A DNA stretch of 64,000 nucleotides, taken from positions 14,818,001 through 14,882,000 of the forward strand of contig OZ316899.1 in NCBI GenBank assembly GCA_973895155.1. Reading direction: 5' to 3'. This stretch comes from Marsupella aquatica. Taxonomy: Eukaryota; Marchantiophyta. Numbering within the stretch: the stretch's first letter is position 1; each line of letters begins with the position of its first letter. A program made the position numbers and the translations under genes. The notes beneath the pieces were generated by a model. The model had not been told where the DNA came from. It did not search any database and saw nothing but the letters and a program-made list of their open reading frames with translations. This document shows positions 10,191 to 22,894 of this stretch, in pieces.

Positions 10191-12401
10191 TGTAGAGTAG
10201 GGTTTAAGGAAATATGAATTACTTTCCTCTTAAACAACCAAAATTCGTTCCCGTTAAGAGCTTGTGAGACCTAAAAGATTGCATTAATATACTTTGAGAT
10301 AGTTAAGCTAACCTATCTCAGATTTTAAGTCTTTACCGACATGCTTAGGTCAGGTGGAAGGAGTTTTTAATACATCCTCAGGTATTGATGTTTGCATCAT
10401 CAACAGTGCAATAATTAATTCTAAAACTATAACAAAACAACCAAAAGCCGGAGGCGTAAAGAGAGGATTAGGTGAGCCTTAAATGTCTCATCTCCTCTCG
10501 CCACTTAGCAATCTATGACTAAGTTAGGCACGATTAAGAGTCAACAGAGAGTCTGACTAAATTAGGCTGATGCCTAAAGCTAATCCTTAAAGCCAACCAT
10601 CTAAGAATTTGTAAAAGATGTATATAAGATAGCCCGTATTAACTTTCTGACCTATGTCAAGGCAAAGGTGGTACTGATTACTCCGAACTAACTTATTCTT
10701 CTATTCAATCCTTCAGATTGCTCTTTTAGGACTACGCAATTTGTGAGTTCTTGTATGGTGCTTCTTCCACTAATACTTAATAAGCCATAAGTATTCCATA
10801 GTCAACATGAATCTTTAGACCTTTGCATGGTCTCATGCATGCATTTCCAGTCAGCCTAAAGGTTAACTATGACATTGCTAGTCACTTTCCATAGATTTTC
10901 TAGCAAGAATGGTCACACACTAATGTCCAAACACAAAGCATAGATCACCAAAATTATGAATCTATTACTTCTCTTCAAAGAAGGAGACTTTCACAAGTGA
11001 AATGCAAGTCTGAGTAAAATGGTGGAAACTTTCCCTCTTATACTTAGGGACAAGTCTCCTCTAAACAAAAGTTGAAGAGGTATGCCCCTTCAATTCCTAA
11101 CCTAAGTGTAAAAGTAAAAAGTAATGCTAAAGTCTGAAACTAGACTATGAGATAAAGTGCTCAGCAAAAATTCAAAGTCTAATTCTTCCTATACTAAGTT
11201 TTATAGGGCTTCAAACACGAAACCGGATCAAAAACCGGGTGGGAAACCGGATGGGAAGCCGGTTCAACTTCCGGATGGAATAACTTTTTACTCTTCAGAA
11301 GTTGAAGTGTCAGGCTTCACCGATGTGGAGTCTACTGCTGGATCAATGGAGTTGAGAGGGTTTGGCATGAAAGTGATACCTCCAAAGGTAGTAGTAAGAT
11401 AGGAAGCAAGTAGTACATTTCTTGGTTTCAAAGTGAAAGGTTTCCAAAAATGAGGTCTTGAGATAATGTCCATTGGTGTAAGTAAAATGTAGGAGTGCCA
11501 GAGTAATAAGAATTTGACTATCGAGTCTCTCCATCTTCCAATGAATGGGTATATCTTTTCATAGTATCATTTCATACTTATCCAACCATTTTGATTGGTT
11601 AAGGTCTTTAGCCATGGATCATGCTTTCTTGGTCCAAAGTCAGACATCTTGAAGGTCAAATGGTGTGGAAGCAACGCTTCAAAATCTTCATTCCATTATT
11701 TGTCCGGAAATCTCGGATATCTCTTGGTTGCACCGGTTGGAGTCTCATAATATTAAGTGGGTCATTTCGAGTCCATTTTCAGACTTCTTTATATATATCT
11801 TAACCGCATCGGAAAGAGCTTTCCAACACACTTTACAGATCTTGATTTGGATAAATGGTTTGAGAGTTATGGTAATTTTTCTACCGGATGGTATGTCCAA
11901 ACCGGATCAAAAACCGGCTCAAAAATTGGATGGAAACCGGTTCAAATTCCGGATGGAATAACTCCTCAATTTCCATCACTTAGTTGGTGTAATTTTTTTC
12001 CATGAACTACTGGAAGGTGGGGTAACACAACCTTGATAAAAGATTGAGCTACTTGTTGCTGAAATGCACTGATTAATTCACCTTAGAATTAGCCGTCTAA
12101 CTCAAATTTGTGAAAAGTTGGACCTCAATTCCAAAGTTAAACCTTTGCTTGAGGGGTTGAAGTAGGTCTCTCCTTGCTATCAGATTTTCCCAATACCAAT
12201 CCATTTATGGTTTTATTCCTCTTTCACTATTGAGTCGGATGAGGGACCATAACATCTTTATATGCACCTTGGCATGATTCAAGCTTAATATACTCACAGA
12301 TGCTTAAATAATCATTCAAGGTCCTCAAAATGGTCATTGAAAACTATTTTTTTCACACAAGATAACTTTTCTATCCTTAAGGGCTTAACCCCTCTATTAC
12401 A
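10191..12401. mobile_element. Solo LTR (2.2 kb) nested in the Copia-1 protease
   Basis: The insert begins TGTAGAGTAGGG and ends CTCTATTACA (TG...CA, with imperfectly inverted ends) and is flanked by the 5-bp direct repeat TTTGC (10186-10190 and 12402-12406). Removing the insert and one TTTGC rejoins the Copia frame from GADIC into the protease motif LDNDTSHSILKD. No coding domain is present, which fits an LTR left by recombination between two LTRs. Inside are two copies of a CCGG-rich motif block (about 11219-11292 and 11899-11966: repeated ACCGGATCAAAAACCGG units ending TTCCGGATGGAATAAC). Confidence 0.85.
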
Positions 12402-12406
12402 TTTGC

Positions 12407-14671
12407 ATTCTTGACAACGACACTTCTCACTCAATCCTAAAAGACAAATGTTATTTCCAGCACATATACCCATCAAATAGACCTGTGACTACTATCACAG
12501 GTATAAACCAATTAGAGGAAGGCCATGGACCTGCCCAACTTACCCTTCCTCAAGGCACAACCATTAAAATTGCATCTGCCATATATGCCCCACTCGCGAC
12601 ACGGAACTTACTAAGTTTCCATGATGTCCGCCAAAACAATCTCCATATACGCTCTGCACCCGACAACCACATAAACTCTCTACAGATTTTTCGAGAAACT
12701 GATAATGGCCCTATCACACTAGAGACATTACCACTCCATCCCCCCGGCGTTTATGCCACTAAGATCATGTCTTACAATTCCTAACAACAACAATTATCCC
12801 CAACAGAATTATGGCATATCCGCCTCGGCCACCCAGGCCCAGGGATGTACCATAAAATTATTAAGAACACCATTGGCATACCAAAAGGAGTACACCCATC
12901 CACGAAGTTAGACACTTGCATCCCCTGTGCACAAGGCAAATTTATCACTCATCCAGCTTCCACTAAGAACACCTATCAAATCCCTGACTTCCTCTCACAG
13001 ATCAATGTGGACGTCTGCGGACCTATTGATCCACCGAGTGGACCATTTAGGTTTTTCCTAGTAATGATATGCTCCTCAACCAAATGGTCCTCTGTTTCTT
13101 TAATTTCCACAAGAAACCTTGTCTTTGCCAGACTGCTAACACATCTTATACGTCTTCGCACTCAATTCCCTGACTCACCTACCAAAATAATTCGAATTGA
13201 TAATGCTGGCGAATTTACATCACCAGCATTCGATGACTTCTGTCAAATCCTGGGCATCACAATTCAATACTCAGTACCATATGTACATTTCCAGAATGGT
13301 ACTGCAGAGGCATTAATAAAATGTTTACAGATGATCTCAAGACCTATGCTATTACAGACACAACTCCCACTTACAGCCTGGGGACATGCTATACTCCATG
13401 GCGATGCACTACTGCGATATAGACCATCGGCTTTTAATATTTACACACCACACCAACTAGCATATGGCTCTATACCAGATATTACACACCTGAAAGTGTT
13501 TGGCTGCCTTGTTCTAGTACCCATTCTTGGCCCCAAGCACACCAAGATGGGACCACAGCGTCGACGTGGCATCTATGTTGGCTACGACTCTCCCTCGATA
13601 ATAAGGTATCTCGAACCCACCACTGCTGATGTGTTTCGAGCTCGATACCAGGACTGTAAATTCTGTGAAGAAATCTTCCCACCACTTCTAACTCCAGCAC
13701 AACTCTCCAAACAGCCTGTCTCAACACACACATTAGAATGGACAACAAAGGATCCATTCTGGAATGATCCTCGTACTCAATTGACAGACGATGAAGTGCA
13801 ATGCATTCCAAATCTCCATCAAGTTATGGAGAAAATACCTGACGCATTTAATGATGCTACAAATGTAACAAAATCACATATAGATGCAGCCAATACTCCT
13901 GCGAGAATTCATATACCAGATACTCGAGCCACAGACCTCGCTCCCAAGGCTAAGCGAGGCAGACCTTCAGGTTCCAAAGACTCTAGACCACGGCATAAGA
14001 CACTTGTATCAACACATTTATCCTTACAATTACCGCCAATCATACAGGATGAGAATGAAGAAATATCCATCCACTATATGCATACTGGACATTTATGGCA
14101 TCAAAATTTAACTGAACCAGATGAGCATTTTGCTTTCCTTATATCCCAGGATATAACTAAAGATTTACCAGACCCTCGGACAATTAAAGAAGCACAACAA
14201 CGACCAGACTGGCCCAAATGGAACTCTGCTATTAACTCCGAGCTTGATTCTCTGATATCTCGCCAAGTTTTTGGAGAACTCCGAGTCGTCCCTGTTGCAC
14301 AACACCTAACTGGGTATAGGATTATATTGATACGCAAACATAATGCCGCAGGTGAAGTAATCCGCTACAAAGCCAGACTTGTGGCTAGAGGCTACACACA
14401 AATATATGGCAAAGATTACGACCTTACTCATTCACCAGTCATGGACTCCATTACCTACCGATATCTGATTGCTTTTGCCCTCACACATCAAATTCGTATG
14501 CATCTTATGGACGTGGTAACTGCTTACCTTTACGGTATACTTGATACTGACATACAAATGCAAGCTCCACCTGAATTAATTCAGAGGGTAATTTTCCACA
14601 TTAAGGGGGAGCATACAACCTCCCCAACCCCGGACCTAAAGTCGAGTATTGATAAGATTGTCCCTACATAG
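12407..14671 (+). pseudogene. Copia-1 pol: protease, integrase, start of reverse transcriptase
   Basis: The frame resumes at the protease active-site block (LDNDTSHSIL; the usual D-S-A/G triad is D-N-D here) and runs with one TAA at 12782-12784. Next comes the GAG-pre-integrase zinc motif (LWHIRLGH, then CIPC), then the integrase core with the DDE residues in INVDVCGP, IRIDNAGEF and FQNGTAEALIK, then the reverse transcriptase N-terminal block (NSELDSLISRQVFG, YKARLVARGYTQIYG, HLMDVVTAYLYG). Frame is lost at 14671. The integrase would insert cDNA into the genome. The reverse transcriptase has an unusually long, poorly conserved spacer after MQAPPELI (about 14570-14860); Copia-3 has a spacer in the same place. 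Confidence 0.88.
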
Positions 14672-14704
14672 GACTTTAAGGACCACCTCATTCACTCAGG
14701 CCAG

Positions 14705-16038
14705 ATGATACCTGCTGAAATACATCACTCATCAGCGGTCCAAAATAAAAAGACCCAGCAAATTGCTAATGGTGAACAGTCAGCGGATTCACCATTGAAT
14801 TATACTGACTTACTCGCTGAGGTAAATCCTGTTCACCACAGAATCAATAAAGCCAAGAAACCAGAGAAAGCATTTGCTGTACAGGTTCTTAGGTCACTCT
14901 ATGGTTTAAAGCAGAGTGGCCGCATCTGGTATAAGCGTTTCCGTGCTGAGATGCTTGCACTTGGTTTCGTGAATGAGGACATTGCTCCTTGCCTTTTTAT
15001 CAAAAGAGATGGCACTGAGTTTATAATTATAGCAATATATGTCGACGACATTAACCTAATGGGTACTAAACTCATTATGGATCAAACCATTACCACACTT
15101 AAGAGATATTTGAAATGAAGGATATTGGTCAACCTCTATTTTGTATTGGCATTCAATTTGAACATTTATCCAGCGGTATTCTTATTCATCAATCTACATA
15201 TACCAGAAAACTATTAAAACAATTCAACATGGACAAAAGCTATCCAGTCACGACACCTATGGAAATTCGATCTTCAGACACATCCAGAGATCTGTATAAG
15301 CGCAGGACCAAACATGAACCAATCTTGGGCCCAAAGAAACCTTACCTCTCTGCTATAGGAGCCTTGATGTACCTGGCAAATCAAACTCGCCCAGACATCT
15401 CTTTCGCTGTTCACTTGCTTGCCCGCCACAGCTCCCAACCAACTATTAGACATTGGAATGGCATTAAGAGGATACTACGCTACCTTCAAGGTACAATCGA
15501 CACTGGCCTCTATTACCCTAAAGATGTGCCTAACGAATTGATTGGTTACGCAGATGCAGGTTACCTTACAGACCCCGATGATGCAAAATCCCAGACGGGA
15601 TATGTATTTCTACAAGGACATACAGCCATATCCTGGAAAAGTACCAAGCAGACTTTGACGACCACATCCTCCAACCACGCGGAAATCATAGCACTATACG
15701 AAGCCAGCCGAGAATGCCTGTGGCTTTGACAGCTTATCAATCACATCCAGTCGTCTACAGGCCATGCAATTCTTACCAAGCCTACTATCATCTACGAGGA
15801 TAACAAGCCTTGTGTTGATCAGATCGTTAAGGGCTTTATCAAGGGCGACCGAATCAAACATATTGCCCCCAAATTTTTCCACACGCATGAACAGCACGGG
15901 GACCAAATCAATGTTCAATGGATACCTTCTAAAGATAATCGCGCTGACCTTTTTACGAAGCCCTTACCTCGCATTCTCCATGAAACGCATTCGACTGGAA
16001 TAGGCCTCCGTAGATTATCGGACTTCACTGAAATCTAA
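14705..16038 (+). pseudogene. Copia-1 reverse transcriptase C-terminal part and RNase H
   Basis: Frame 14705-15118 holds VLRSLYGLKQSGRIWY and the catalytic box IAIYVDDINLMG. Frame 15115-15729 overlaps it after a +1 shift and holds YLSAIGALMYLANQTRPDI and the RNase H block (GYADAGYLTDPDDAKSQTGY, SSNHAEIIALYEASRECLWL). TGA at 15727-15729 then interrupts the frame, which continues with EDNKPC, HIAPKFF and ADLFTKPLPR to about 16038. At the TGA position the related Copia-3 protein has Arg (ECLWLRK), so a CGA to TGA change is directly supported by a paralogue in this window. Confidence 0.9.
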
Positions 16039-16378
16039 CTTCCCCACCTCTTCCATAAATTTCTTATTCCATTGCGACACGACTGTGTTTCCCCCACGAT
16101 ACCTCCTCTGTTCTATGCATATTCTACTGAACGTATGTTCTCCATACTCGAACATTTCAACACGTCCTATCGAACACTCGTTTTGATTCAGCCATACATG
16201 ATTACACTCCTTTCTTACTATTTTTGACTCATTACATATGAGGTAGTGACACTCTTTTTACCCCAGAAGAAAGCGGGGGTTTTTAATGAGGTCATACCCC
16301 AATGAGTTTTTCCATTATACTCAGAACTAGGCTTAAATTTATTTCCAAAATGGTTACTTTAAGAAACATAAAGTAACC

Positions 16379-16581
16379 AAGGGGGAGTGTTAGAATATAT
16401 TTAACCCTTAGTCCATATGATGATACAAAGAGGTATGCAATACCTAGATATAAAGAGACACAAGACTAGGAGAGGGTAGTTACAACTACCCCAATGTACA
16501 ATATAAGATAAGCCACATTGGCTTAAGAGAAATTCAATTCAATCATCTTTTGTTGGTGTATGTATAATTCATAGTTTAACA
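16379..16581 (+). repeat. Copia-1 polypurine tract and right LTR
   Basis: AAGGGGGAG (16379-16387) is the polypurine tract, directly followed by the 194-bp right LTR at 16388-16581, which ends in CA and is followed by the TATAT duplication. The 350 bp between RNase H and this tract (16039-16378) hold no gene. Confidence 0.9.
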
Positions 16582-16586
16582 TATAT

Positions 16587-17833
16587 GAGTATTAAATGAG
16601 ATATTATTCGTTACCATGCTTGACGCTGTCTAGACTACACCTATGCTAGCTATGATTTAGTCCAAACTTGACATTGGCCTTGAATGGGTGTTTTTCTTAT
16701 GAAATTATCTCTCTCTACCCCCATCGCACATTGGAAAGAAATTTCTTTCGGGCCCTTGCCGGTGACAAGTGTCAATTTGGCTTCATTGGTAGTGAATTCC
16801 TTTGTATTGTTGGGGGGTAATTTTTCTTTATGGTGTTTTAGGGGGTTTAAAAAGCTCGTGTGTGTATACACACACGATCCCCATCCCTTGCCAATTTTTT
16901 TGGTTGGACCCCGTGCCCCTCCCTGTATGCCCGTTGCTCGCCCTCCCGTGTACGCCCATTTTTAGGCAGTTGCAGCCGCGGCTAAGGGCAACGGCTGGTG
17001 CTAAACCCTCCCGCCCAAAGTTTTTCCTCCCCGCCCACCGGCCAGTACGCCTTCCCTCCCCCCGCGCCCGAAAACTCCTTCCCGATGACTCCTTTTGGAG
17101 TCGCGGCTGCCCTTCGACCCCGACTCAAGCGGATGCGGCTGCCAATGCCGCCGCCCCTCCTACCCCCACACCTGGCCCCTAATACCTCCGTGCTTTTCTT
17201 AAGGGGATCCACACCCCCTTAAAGCATTTTTAAAATTTTCCTTTTCCAGGTTTCTGATTGGCTATCGCATCCCGGGACCTGCCGCCCTCCACTTTAACCG
17301 CTTGGACAGGGGGAACGGCCCCCTGTGAGCCTTGCTGCTCTGTGTGAGAATATTCCCAAAAAATAGAGAGCATGTTTTTGGCCGTCCGTCAAAGATTCTG
17401 TCCGCCAAATGGTAACTTTTTCCTTATGTCTTCGGCAAGGAGGTAGCCATTGGTGTTGGCCACATGGTGCACCACTCATATTGCATTTCAGATGTTGGGT
17501 ACTAGTTCACATTTTGGTTATTCCCCGAGGTGGTCAAAACGGGGGAGAATTCCAAGTTTTACCCACCCCGACCAAAAAGTGAATAACTTTTACGTCGGAG
17601 TTTGGTTTTGATTCTGGTTTTCAGCGTTGGAAAGCTAGGCTTGTGGGCTACGTGGCGGTGATAAGTTTTGAGTTTTTGGAGAAGTTGAGAAAAACGGCAT
17701 TTTTTCTTGCATTCTCACATGAGTGTTTCGGAGGAGATTTTTGAAGACGTGGATCCAGATCTGGTGCATCGTCATCTGGTGCTGCCTTGAATGTAAACCG
17801 TGGGAGGTCACAGCGGCGTCCTGAGCAGCGCAC
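16587..17833. other. No gene recognised
   Basis: 1.2 kb without supported coding. Holds a GTGTGTATACACACAC palindrome near 16859-16876 and a C-rich block at 16900-17220. It may contain the unrecognised 5' part of the Copia-2 remnant that follows. Confidence 0.35.
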
Positions 17834-19605
17834 AAATGGCAAGGGACGAAGTAAATCTAGGACAAGATTTGATTCAAGGGGGAAGTCCCAGGAGAGAAAG
17901 CCAGTAGTCTGCTAGAAGTGTCACAAGGTTGGTCAGGTTAAGAGGGATTATAAGGGTAAGGCAACTGAATCTTCATCAGTCAATGTGGCTAGTGCTGATG
18001 GAGAAGTTGATTTACTCAACAATGAGTATGTTTTATGAAGTTAGGAGTATGCCTTGTGCACATCATCTAGGAGAGAAAATGATGTGTGGATTCTTGATTG
18101 TGCTTGCTCCTTTCACATTTATTATATTTGCGAGTATTTCAATTCTTATTCTGTGTCAAACGGTTCAATTTTGATGGGAAATGATCACTCCTATCAAGTT
18201 GAGGGTATTGGGTCTGTAAAGATTCACATGTTTGATGGCATTGTGCGCACAATGTCCGGAGTCAGGTTTGTATCTGGCATGCGTAAGAATTTAATTTCAC
18301 TCGGTGTGTTGGATACAAATGGTTATCAATGGCAAGTAATTGATGGTGAACTTCAAGTCATGTTGGGAGAGACAGTGATTTTGAAGGGGAGCAGATAGAA
18401 GAATTTGTATGTGGTGCAGGGCAATACAGTATGTGGAGAGGCCAATGTAACCAAGTCTCATGAGGAAATGACTCAACTGTGGCATTCACGGCTAGGCCAC
18501 ATGAGTGAGAAGGGTTTGGCTATCTTGCGGAAGAATGACTCATTTTTTATTTGCAGTCTTGTAAATTGGATTTCTGTGAGCATTGCATATTTGGAAAGTA
18601 GCATTGTCATGCTTTTGGTGTTGGAACTCATTGTTCCAAAGCGGTTCTTGAGTACATACATAGTGACGTGTGGGGACCATCCCCGACTCTCTCATATTCT
18701 AGAAAATTGTACTATGTATCCTTCATTGATGATTACTCAAGATTTGTATGGATTTATTTCATGACGCATAAGTTTCATGTCTTGCCCATTTTTACAAAGT
18801 GGAAGGCCCAAGTGGAGAATCGGACCGGAAAAATGGTTAAATGTTTGGATACCAGGGTGAAGAGTCTGAGGGGTCAGACAACGGTGGGGACTACACTTCA
18901 ATAGAATTTGAAAAGTACTGTGCAGAACAGGGGATAACTCACCATCTCACCCCAGTTTATACTCCGTAGGAGAATGGTGTCGCTGAGAGGCTCAATCGAA
19001 CACTATTGGAGCGGTCATAGAGTATGCTGAGCCAATCAGGTTTACCACAGGAATTTTGGGCAGAAGCTGTCAATACTGTAGCTTATTTGGTAAATCTTTC
19101 TCTGTCTAGTGTAATCAATTTCAAAACGTCGTTTGCAATGCGTTATAAGCGGCAAGCAGACTATCATGGCTTGGTAGTTTCTGGAAGTGATGCATATGCT
19201 CTCACACCAAAGCAGAATAGGACCAAGTTGGATCCTACATCCAAGAAATGTATTTTTCTTGGGAATTAGAGTGGTGTGAAGGCCTACAGGCTACGGGATC
19301 CTATTGCCTGTAAGCTTGTTGTCAATATGGATGTTTCCTTCAATGAATCTAGATTATTGAAGGAGGGGAGAATACTCAGGTCTCTCGTACTGACAAAGGG
19401 AAATCTCCTATCCCGGATCTCATTGAGGGGGAGATTGATCATGAAGTGCATGATCGGAGAGAAGGAGGTGCTCCAAGCATGGAGCTGGTTCCTGTGCCAG
19501 AGGAACAAGAGGAGTTTGTTGATGCTGGTGAGCAGCAAATGGATGCTGCTGAGCTTCAAATTGTACCGATAGACGCAATTCAACCAGAGTCATCGGCTAG
19601 AGAGT
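17834..19605 (+). pseudogene. Copia-2 remnant, 5' half (gag end, protease, integrase)
   Basis: Heavily decayed. In order: a CCHC knuckle with TAG replacing Trp (C-stop-KCHKVGQVKRD, about 17910-17945), protease block WILDCACSFH (about 18090; usual Ser of D-S-A is Cys), GAG-pre-integrase LWHSRLGHMSEKGL (about 18477-18520), integrase fragments in several frames including FIDDYSRFVWIYF (about 18725) and an ENGVAERLNRTLLE-like block (about 18970-19010), then a C-terminal integrase/linker part to 19605. Copia-2 is older than Copia-1. The chromovirus inserted at 19606 splits it; the other half resumes at 28878. Confidence 0.8.
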
Positions 19606-21085
19606 TGCGGAACTCGACTACCTTAACACTTAGCTCCAGCGTCGCTGACTCCGACGCCGAGCTCCCTTATGGTCCAGACCCGGATAGGCCATCCGGGGAG
19701 GACTTAGCATGGGGAGACTTGTGGGCAATGAGACGTGGCACTAGCGAGGCAAGGGGCCAAGCTGGGGACACACACTAAGGACTTGGACTAGCCTATGGCT
19801 AGTCGGGTCAAGGGGAAATGGGCCGGGCTCAAGGATGGCCGTCTGGACCTTTGGATGGACTTTGAGTTATGAGGGCTTGGGAGTGAGCCCCTCTTGGGCC
19901 CAAGGCCAATGGAGTTGACGCCGTTGGCAACGGACGCTTGGGGCGCAAGTTGTGGCCCAATCCGGGTTGGGCCGGTTGGGGGCCACGAGCGGCGATCAGA
20001 CCTGAGGGCCTAGGCATGAGCACTGGGTCGGCCCGGTCATAACCGGCTAAGGCACTCCGCTTGCGGATGCCTATCAAGAAAGTTATGGGCGTTGCCAGTT
20101 GGTGACGTGCCCATTATGCGCGATGGGATCTGGGTTGGAGGCCAAATGTTTAGGGACCAAAGCTGGTCCGTGGGTGGCAGGTCTCCAGAAGCATATATGA
20201 GGGGAGTGGTGTTTCCCTGGGGGCTAAGGCCGAGCCGAAGTCGTGAGCCACGGCGATCGCGACACTAAGGGAAACCGCCAAACAGAAAATGGCAATATCT
20301 CCCCAACGAGAAGTCCGTTGGAGGACTTCTTGGGTGCGTTGGAAAGCTCTTGAGGAGGGCTACGTCTTCCTGAGCTCAGCTGGGTCTAGGGGTGCCGTGG
20401 GTTCTCCTGGTTTGCGGGTGTTAGCTTGCCCGCTTGCCAAATCCTGTCAAACAGCAACCAAGCCGCGTTCAGTCTCCCAAGGGAGCTTGCATTGGGGAGG
20501 CAAGGCCAAGTAGGTGCGGAGGATGAGTTCCAAGGGTGCTCGGCCCCTAGACCACTAGTGGGGCAAACCGGGAGCGGTTGCTAGAGTCGGGACCATTATG
20601 GTCTCGGCGTCTTGGGACAAGCTTTAGGACAAGCTATGCTACTTGGGCCATGAGCATGTCCTGAGGTCAGGGCGGTCAGTTGGTGATGGATAGGTACGAG
20701 GGGGAACCCGGGCCACACCCAAGGAAGAAGTTGTTCTGGACAAACAATGGGTGTGGGTTCTTGTTCCGGCTTATGGCATCGGGTGGACCTATCGCTGACC
20801 TATTTACCAACGTCTATTGAGCTGGAGTTAGGATGCTAGACTTGCCGAGTTCTAGATCTTGAAAGGTTACTTACCGAGATGCTTGGTTGCTTGTGCAGAT
20901 AGGGAGGACCGTTGAGTAGCGGTCATGTTAGAGAGCAAGTGAGGCTTTGTATGGGCGGGGCCGCTAGCGGTGCAAAGGGGCACTAGGTTGCTTGCTCGAG
21001 GTATTCCGTGGAGGTGTTCGGGCACCAAGGGCACTTAGGAGTGAGTGCTGGGATTGGTGAGGGCACTGGGTGGTGAAGTCCACCA
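19606..21085 (+). repeat. Chromovirus 5' LTR
   Basis: Begins TGCGGAACTCGACTA and ends GTCCACCA. The 3' LTR begins TGCAAGTCGCGGAACT, so a 7-base deletion between GC repeats near the left end of this copy is likely. The sequence is close to the 3' copy with scattered substitutions and contains no coding. Confidence 0.9.
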
Positions 21086-21089
21086 CTTG

Positions 21090-21101
21090 TGGTATCAGAG
21101 C
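21090..21101 (+). other. Primer-binding site, initiator-Met tRNA
   Basis: TGGTATCAGAGC four bases after the 5' LTR is the standard plant LTR-retrotransposon primer site complementary to the 3' end of initiator methionine tRNA. Confidence 0.93.
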
Positions 21102-21232
21102 GATTGTTGGCATAGACACCGGGCCGGGGTTGTGCTAAGTCGGAATCCAAAAATCTTAGCGGATTTTTGCGGGGACTTAGTGCTTCAACGTGCCCGGCGG
21201 GTGGACTGCGGGCAGATTCGGTCATTGGGAAC

Positions 21233-22867
21233 ATGGCTAAAAACACTCAATCAAAGAGTGGCAAACATGCTCCCCCCACCAAGGGGAGAGCCCAAGTCCA
21301 AGATGAACAGAAGGAGGACGGGTCGACTTCCCTAGACAAACATTATAAGCAGGACAAAGAAGACGCACTGGCCGAACCGCCGACTGCTGCGGTGAACACG
21401 TCAAGTGCAGAGGGCCGTCAACTTAAAGGGAATGAGGTGGCTGATCCTTCAGAGGATGGGTCGGATGACAACAACTCCGACGCAGAAGGAAGCGACGACG
21501 AGGCTGAAACAGAGGAAGAGGGTCAGGATCCAGAGGAGGAACTGATCCCAGCCTTGAGAGGGTTGAAATAATGCGGAACCAGAGGATGATGTCAAGCCGG
21601 ACGTCATCATGGATAATTCGACCAAGCAGAACCAGGATGACGCGGGTGATACCTCAGTCCCGGGAGGTCATGGTGCTCGCAAGACGCGGGGGGTATCACC
21701 AAAATCCACAAGAGAACCTAAGGACAGGCGGCCCGCAAAGGAAAGACGGTTGGAGGACCATCCTCATACAACCCGCAAGGGCCCGGCCGCTTACGACTGT
21801 CTGGGTCCGTTGACTCAAGACCAACGACTCATCTACGAGCAGTTGGAACACAACAAGGGGGCCTTGTTAAGTACTTACTTAGTCTGGGTAGTCAGAGTGC
21901 GTCGCGTCCCGAGGGGGGAATGGTAGTTGGAAGGAGTATGTTCCAAGTGAACCAGCTACTGACTCCTCCAACTTACGATGGGGCCTACGAACAAAGTGGA
22001 CAAAAGTTCCTAAGTTGGCTCTCCACAATGGATATTCATCTCCAAGCGTGCGTTGAGCGTTCCACTTGGGCTACCGCAGCCGCCCCTTACCTGAAGGACT
22101 GTGACTTGACTTGGTACAAGTCATGGAAGAAGTCGCGAGAGGACTCCTCCTTGCTGTTAACTTGGGAAAACCTGGTTGAGGGTCTCCGTGCTCATGTCAC
22201 CACTAAGTACCCGGAGTGGCACGCTCAGAAATGTGTAACGGAGATGAGTTTCAGGGGTGATATCCAAAATATCATCACTTATTACTAGAATCAGTTGGCG
22301 TGTATCTTGGCGGGATAAGAGACCCTACATACACAGCTTCACAACTTTATCGTGAAGCTCCCGCCGTTGCTCAGGGAAAAGTTGCAGGAAAAGCGTCATG
22401 AGTTCAAAACGCTTTCTGACGCCTTCGACAAGGCCACTACGTTGGTGAATAACCGACCGGACTTAGCGAAGGTGGGTGGCAAGGGATCCGAGGGGGAAGC
22501 TGGGAAAGCAAAAGGTCCCGGGAATAAGCGTAAGCAACCTGAGGGAGCAGGGGCCGGTGGTTAGGATCCCCAGCCCCAGAATGGAGAAGCTAAGCAAAAC
22601 CGGAAGGCCGGCAACTTCAAGAAAGGAGCCTCATCGGCACAAAAAGCAAAGAAGCAGGAAACCATGGAGCAGAGGCGGGCTGAAGGTTTGTGCTTCACAT
22701 GTGGTGCCATGGGCCATCAAAGTAAGGATTGTTCCACAAAAGGTGGCAAGCCAAATGGAGATGGTGGAGGGCAGAAGAGCATTAAGGTAAGTATCGCTCT
22801 AACCGAACCCTTAGTAGCTGACAAGATCCCTATAGGGGATGTCCCTGACGGTGAGAGGGGGTTGTTG
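21233..22867 (+). pseudogene. Chromovirus gag, frameshifted
   Basis: The first ATG after the primer site is at 21233 (MAKNTQSKSGKHAPP), followed by an acidic Asp/Glu-rich segment ending at 21571. The protein continues in other frames: 21609-21926, 21920-22288 (gag core with FLSWLSTMDIHLQ and a DLTWYKSWKKS block), 22352-22564, and 22664-22870 with a CCHC zinc knuckle CFTCGAMGHQSKDC. At least three frame changes and a TAG near 22287 are needed to link them. Structural protein of the virus-like particle; not functional in this copy. Confidence 0.85.
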
Positions 22868-22894
22868 TGAGAGAAGATACCTAAAGTTAAGACA

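Larger units (their letters stand above)
8689..16581 (+). mobile_element. Copia-1, LTR retrotransposon with target-site duplication
   Basis: The left LTR starts TGTTAGAATATA at 8689 and the right LTR starts with the same bases at 16388. Both end in AGTTTAACA (8991 and 16581). The 5-bp sequence TATAT flanks the element on both sides (8684-8688 and 16582-16586). Internal order is primer-binding site, gag, protease, integrase, reverse transcriptase, RNase H, polypurine tract: the Copia (Pseudoviridae) order. Coding is broken by a nested solo LTR, by stops at 10011, 12782 and 15727, and by a disrupted stretch near 14650-14710, so it is not autonomous. Copia-3 at 29.8-33.2 kb on the other strand is a clear relative at protein level. 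Confidence 0.93.
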
